Positions 6,132-8,835 of a DNA stretch of 8,835 nucleotides are shown piece by piece. The DNA is from Cocleimonas sp. (GTDB lineage Bacteria; Pseudomonadota; Gammaproteobacteria; Thiotrichales; Thiotrichaceae). The stretch lies in assembly GCA_023145535.1 (NCBI GenBank), contig JAGLDQ010000248.1:1-8835 (forward strand), written 5' to 3'. A program made the translations under genes and the position numbers. A model generated the notes under the pieces. That model was given only the letters and a program-made list of their open reading frames with translations, was not told the DNA's origin and searched no databases. Position 1 is the stretch's first letter, and the number at the start of each line of letters is the position of its first letter.

Positions 6132-6168
6132 AGCAACATTGGACATTTAATGTAAACGCTTCATAAAA

Positions 6169-8835
6169 TCACAACGAATCATCAACCGCTTTAGTATCAC
6201 TAGCCTTAATCCATTTTTCTACAATTTTCACACCAATAAAGTGAATAAAATACCAATCAAGACCCTCGATTTTTTTCTGCTCTAAAATAGTAAACTTATC
6301 ATTTTCTATCAAATAGAGTTTAGTCACATCATCTATTTTAGGCGAGTCATATAACTCTGCTTTTTTCACCTTCACTAGGCGCTCTTTCTTTTCTGGCTCA
6401 ACAGACTTCGCTTCTTCCCTACCCTTTTTAGCTTTTACCACTGACTTAGCCTTAACAATGGTTATCCACTTGCCTTTTTCACGCGCTTGCATATTACCGT
6501 TATACATTGCGGATGCGCTAATTGCAGGTAGATAGTAACGCCCTGAGTAAGAAGCATTAACTAGGATACGGAAGGTTTTAGTTTGCTTTTTCTCCAAGGA
6601 GAAATAACTATAAACACGATCATCTCTAACATCCTGATAGTCAGCTTGATTGATAGGATGATGCTTATCCTTATCACTTTTTAGGGCGTAGTTGGCATTG
6701 TGAATTTCCCATCCTGCGGCTACCGGCAAAGTTAGCGCAATATGTTCAACCTTACTCTTTGAGGTATTCGTAATATCAACGGTTATTGCTATATCCGCTC
6801 CTTGCGTCACTTCAGGTGTATCATCCAGATCCAACGCCTCTGAATCAGCAATATCAGTATAACTAACGCGCAATGCCAAGCCATTACGGATAGATTTTTC
6901 ATTACCCGCCGTTGGCAATCCGCGCGTCATCACGCTTGCAAACAGCTTACTACCACTGGTGTTTTTCACCTCCAGCTTATTGCCTTTTTTCTCAATAGCC
7001 TTCAGTACATGTTGAGAGAAAGGTGTCTGACTATCCACTTTAGTATCTTGCTGATGATCAATCGCGTAGGTTGCACTAAAGCGACTGGTATCACCGGATA
7101 GATAGCGCGATACAGCCATTAATGCCCATGCGATGCCTTGGGTGCTTTGAAAATCATCACCATTAAGTTCAGTGGTAATTTTTTCTACCAATTTATTCGC
7201 TTCCTGCTTTTTATTGAGTGCGATTAAATGGGATAATTGCAATCCTAAATCACCCAGTTTTGAACTAAAGGTTGCAGGGGTATTAATGATGGGTTGGTTT
7301 CTATTTGCAACCAAGCCATCAATTAAACGCTTCGCCGCCTCAGACTGACCGGCAACTTGATAAGCCGATGCCAACATCCAACGTGCTTTTTGTCTTAATT
7401 TACCTGATTCACGTAGACGGTTCATCGCCCCCATTTGCGGCTTTCCTGCGAGCGCTAACACATGAAGGCGATACGCTTGTGTTTGCCCATAGGTATTACT
7501 ACCCGTCAACCAACGCTGCGCGGTATCGGCTTGGTAATCAAGCCAGTCTGTTAATAATTCCGCTGGTAATAAATAACCTAATTTCTGCGCTTCAATTAAA
7601 AAATGCCCTGCATAAATACTGGCCCACTCATTACTATCATTGCCATTTGGCCAGTAACTAAAATCACCGGTGGCTAATTGAAAACCGCGTAAGCGCTCAA
7701 TTGCCCGCTTAATATGATGCTCAATTTGTTTTTGTTTATCCTCATTTAATGGCATCACTTTCGATAGATAGAGCTGCGGAAAAGCAGAAGAAGTCGTTTG
7801 TTCCAGACAGCCATGCGGATAACGCACGAGATAATCCAAATGCTTTTCCATATTTAAGGAAGGCACCGATGATAACTCTAATGTGGTTTGATTACTGCCT
7901 TGAAGTCCATGAGGTTTGATGGATTGCGTCCAGCTATCTCCAGGCTCTATAACACGCGTAGTAAGTCGCGTGGTCAATTGATTCGCTTGTCGAATTTCGA
8001 TAAAAACATCGGAGGTTGTTTGATGCTCACCACTCGTCGCGATAAATTGAATATGCCCTTTACCCGCTTTATTTTTGGTTTTTAAGCGCAACATTCCCAG
8101 CTTTTCACCGATTTTATCAAAGTGGATTACTTTGCTTTTAGCACCCACGATCTCAAAAAAATCATCCGCAATAATTTCCAACTTAACGTCCTTAATATCC
8201 TCTTTCATCACAAATAAGGCAACAGGTACGCTCACTTCTTCATTTGGCCCTAAAACGCGCGGCAAGGTGGCTTGCATAACCAGTGGCTGACGCACAAAAA
8301 TAGATTGCTTCGCCTTACCATAAGCCCCTTTTTCAGCCGCAACTAACATCACACGTACCGCACCAATATAGGGAGGAAGTGTCACTTCATGCTGGGCACT
8401 CTTACCCGCCTCTAAATGGAATGGGCCTAACATCTTAACAATGGGCGGAAAACGGCGTTTTTTATCACTATCATTATCAATATTGCCATCGTCACTCCCG
8501 CCTAATGCAATCATCTTGTTTAGATTACCACGGTATGCGCCAATCACCTGATCGTACAAATCCCATGTTTTTATACCTAATGCTTCTTTTCGATAAAAAT
8601 GACGATGCAAGTTCGGTGTTTTAAAACTCGTTAAACCCAGCAACCCTTCATCAACCACGGCAAGGGTATAACTCATTGCTTTGCCACTTTCTTCCCTCAC
8701 TTTTACCGTTTGTGTCGATTCAGGTCGCCACTCTTCCGCCGCTTCAATGATGGGTTTTAGATAGGTGTTAGGGTCAGCAACTTCAAGCGGAATAATGCCG
8801 TAAAGTCGTAATGGACGATCATTCTCTTTACTCTG
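6169..8835 (-). CDS. Alpha-2-macroglobulin family protein, C-terminal part, with SH3-like tail
   Basis: Bacterial alpha-2-macroglobulins are thought to trap proteases in the periplasm using a reactive thioester. The frame is open to the right edge, so the 5' end is missing; 888 residues are visible. The GTG at 8700 is not a real start, because the 45 residues encoded upstream continue the family sequence. In order: the VVDEGLL motif at about 60-66, the alpha-2-macroglobulin core (FPPIVKMLGPF, then LPPYIGAVRVMLVA), the thioester CLEQ at residues 343-346 (codons 7809-7798) in YPHGCLEQTTS, the helical thioester domain, and a C-terminal beta domain ending near GKWITIV. A Lys/Glu-rich linker (about 6456-6385) and a roughly 70-residue SH3-like segment (6384-6172: AELYDSP, DWYFIHF, EKWIKASD) follow; I do not recall this tail in the family. 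Full-length relatives are often above 1500 residues and often sit beside pbpC, which is not seen downstream. Confidence 0.9.
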   Translation of the reverse strand, partial: QSKENDRPLRLYGIIPLEVADPNTYLKPIIEAAEEWRPESTQTVKVREESGKAMSYTLAVVDEGLLGLTSFKTPNLHRHFYRKEALGIKTWDLYDQVIGAYRGNLNKMIALGGSDDGNIDNDSDKKRRFPPIVKMLGPFHLEAGKSAQHEVTLPPYIGAVRVMLVAAEKGAYGKAKQSIFVRQPLVMQATLPRVLGPNEEVSVPVALFVMKEDIKDVKLEIIADDFFEIVGAKSKVIHFDKIGEKLGMLRLKTKNKAGKGHIQFIATSGEHQTTSDVFIEIRQANQLTTRLTTRVIEPGDSWTQSIKPHGLQGSNQTTLELSSVPSLNMEKHLDYLVRYPHGCLEQTTSSAFPQLYLSKVMPLNEDKQKQIEHHIKRAIERLRGFQLATGDFSYWPNGNDSNEWASIYAGHFLIEAQKLGYLLPAELLTDWLDYQADTAQRWLTGSNTYGQTQAYRLHVLALAGKPQMGAMNRLRESGKLRQKARWMLASAYQVAGQSEAAKRLIDGLVANRNQPIINTPATFSSKLGDLGLQLSHLIALNKKQEANKLVEKITTELNGDDFQSTQGIAWALMAVSRYLSGDTSRFSATYAIDHQQDTKVDSQTPFSQHVLKAIEKKGNKLEVKNTSGSKLFASVMTRGLPTAGNEKSIRNGLALRVSYTDIADSEALDLDDTPEVTQGADIAITVDITNTSKSKVEHIALTLPVAAGWEIHNANYALKSDKDKHHPINQADYQDVRDDRVYSYFSLEKKQTKTFRILVNASYSGRYYLPAISASAMYNGNMQAREKGKWITIVKAKSVVKAKKGREEAKSVEPEKKERLVKVKKAELYDSPKIDDVTKLYLIENDKFTILEQKKIEGLDWYFIHFIGVKIVEKWIKASDTKAVDDSL

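Larger units (their letters stand above)
5735..6168. other. Intergenic region between the macroglobulin gene and soxX
   Basis: This 434-base stretch has no credible gene. Near soxX it holds a palindrome overlapping a TATAAT (5791-5804) and a second promoter-like pair, TTGCTA (5863-5858) and TATGCT (5840-5835) spaced 17 bases, on the minus strand. A second TATAAT lies at 5925-5920 without a good -35, next to the palindrome TAACTAGTTA (5909-5918). A decayed REP-like element lies at 6087-6131. No intrinsic terminator for the macroglobulin gene is evident. Confidence 0.55.

Noticed and set aside
7305..8290. Plus-strand open frames inside the macroglobulin gene (7305-7661, 7888-8085, 8075-8290)
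   Set aside because: They lie opposite a well-conserved coding frame, lack recognisable domains and have no ribosome binding sites.
8698..8700. GTG at 8700 as the start of the macroglobulin gene
   Set aside because: The frame stays open to the window edge, with family-like sequence encoded upstream; it is an internal Val codon.
1..8835. CRISPR arrays, tRNA/rRNA genes, insertion sequences, phage or defence genes
   Set aside because: No spaced direct repeats, RNA gene signatures, transposase motifs or defence-type domains were found in the window.

Overview
The window reads as chromosome of a sulfur-oxidising gammaproteobacterium with moderate to low GC. This rests on a soxXYZA thiosulfate-oxidation cluster beside dapA-bamC, a gammaproteobacterial gene pair. 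I cannot name the genus. The presence of a periplasmic alpha-carbonic anhydrase fits a chemolithoautotroph, but that is inference.

All eight recognised genes lie on the minus strand, so transcription runs from high to low coordinates. 8835-6169 is the 3' part of a large thioester-containing alpha-2-macroglobulin-family protein that runs off the right edge and carries an extra C-terminal SH3-like tail. 6168-5735 is noncoding; it holds the likely sox promoter region and a decayed REP-like palindrome. 5734-3522 is soxX-soxY-soxZ-soxA, with hairpins in the X/Y and Z/A gaps, closed by a perfect 19-bp intrinsic terminator at 3465-3505. 3393-2599 is an exported alpha-carbonic anhydrase. 2508-490 is dapA followed by bamC, with a good sigma70-type promoter just upstream of dapA. 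1-489 has no gene I can support.

SoxXA would attach thiosulfate to the carrier cysteine of SoxYZ in the periplasm. SoxB, which removes sulfate, and SoxCD are not in the window, so the cluster is split or the pathway is incomplete here. The carbonic anhydrase could interconvert CO2 and bicarbonate in the same compartment, where sulfur oxidation releases protons; it is nevertheless separated from sox by a strong terminator. DapA (lysine and peptidoglycan precursor) and BamC (outer-membrane protein assembly) are housekeeping functions.

I found no convincing new multi-gene system. The points most worth a second look are the SH3-like tail on the macroglobulin, the extra cysteine in SoxY, the one-haem SoxA, and the structured RNA candidates inside the sox operon.
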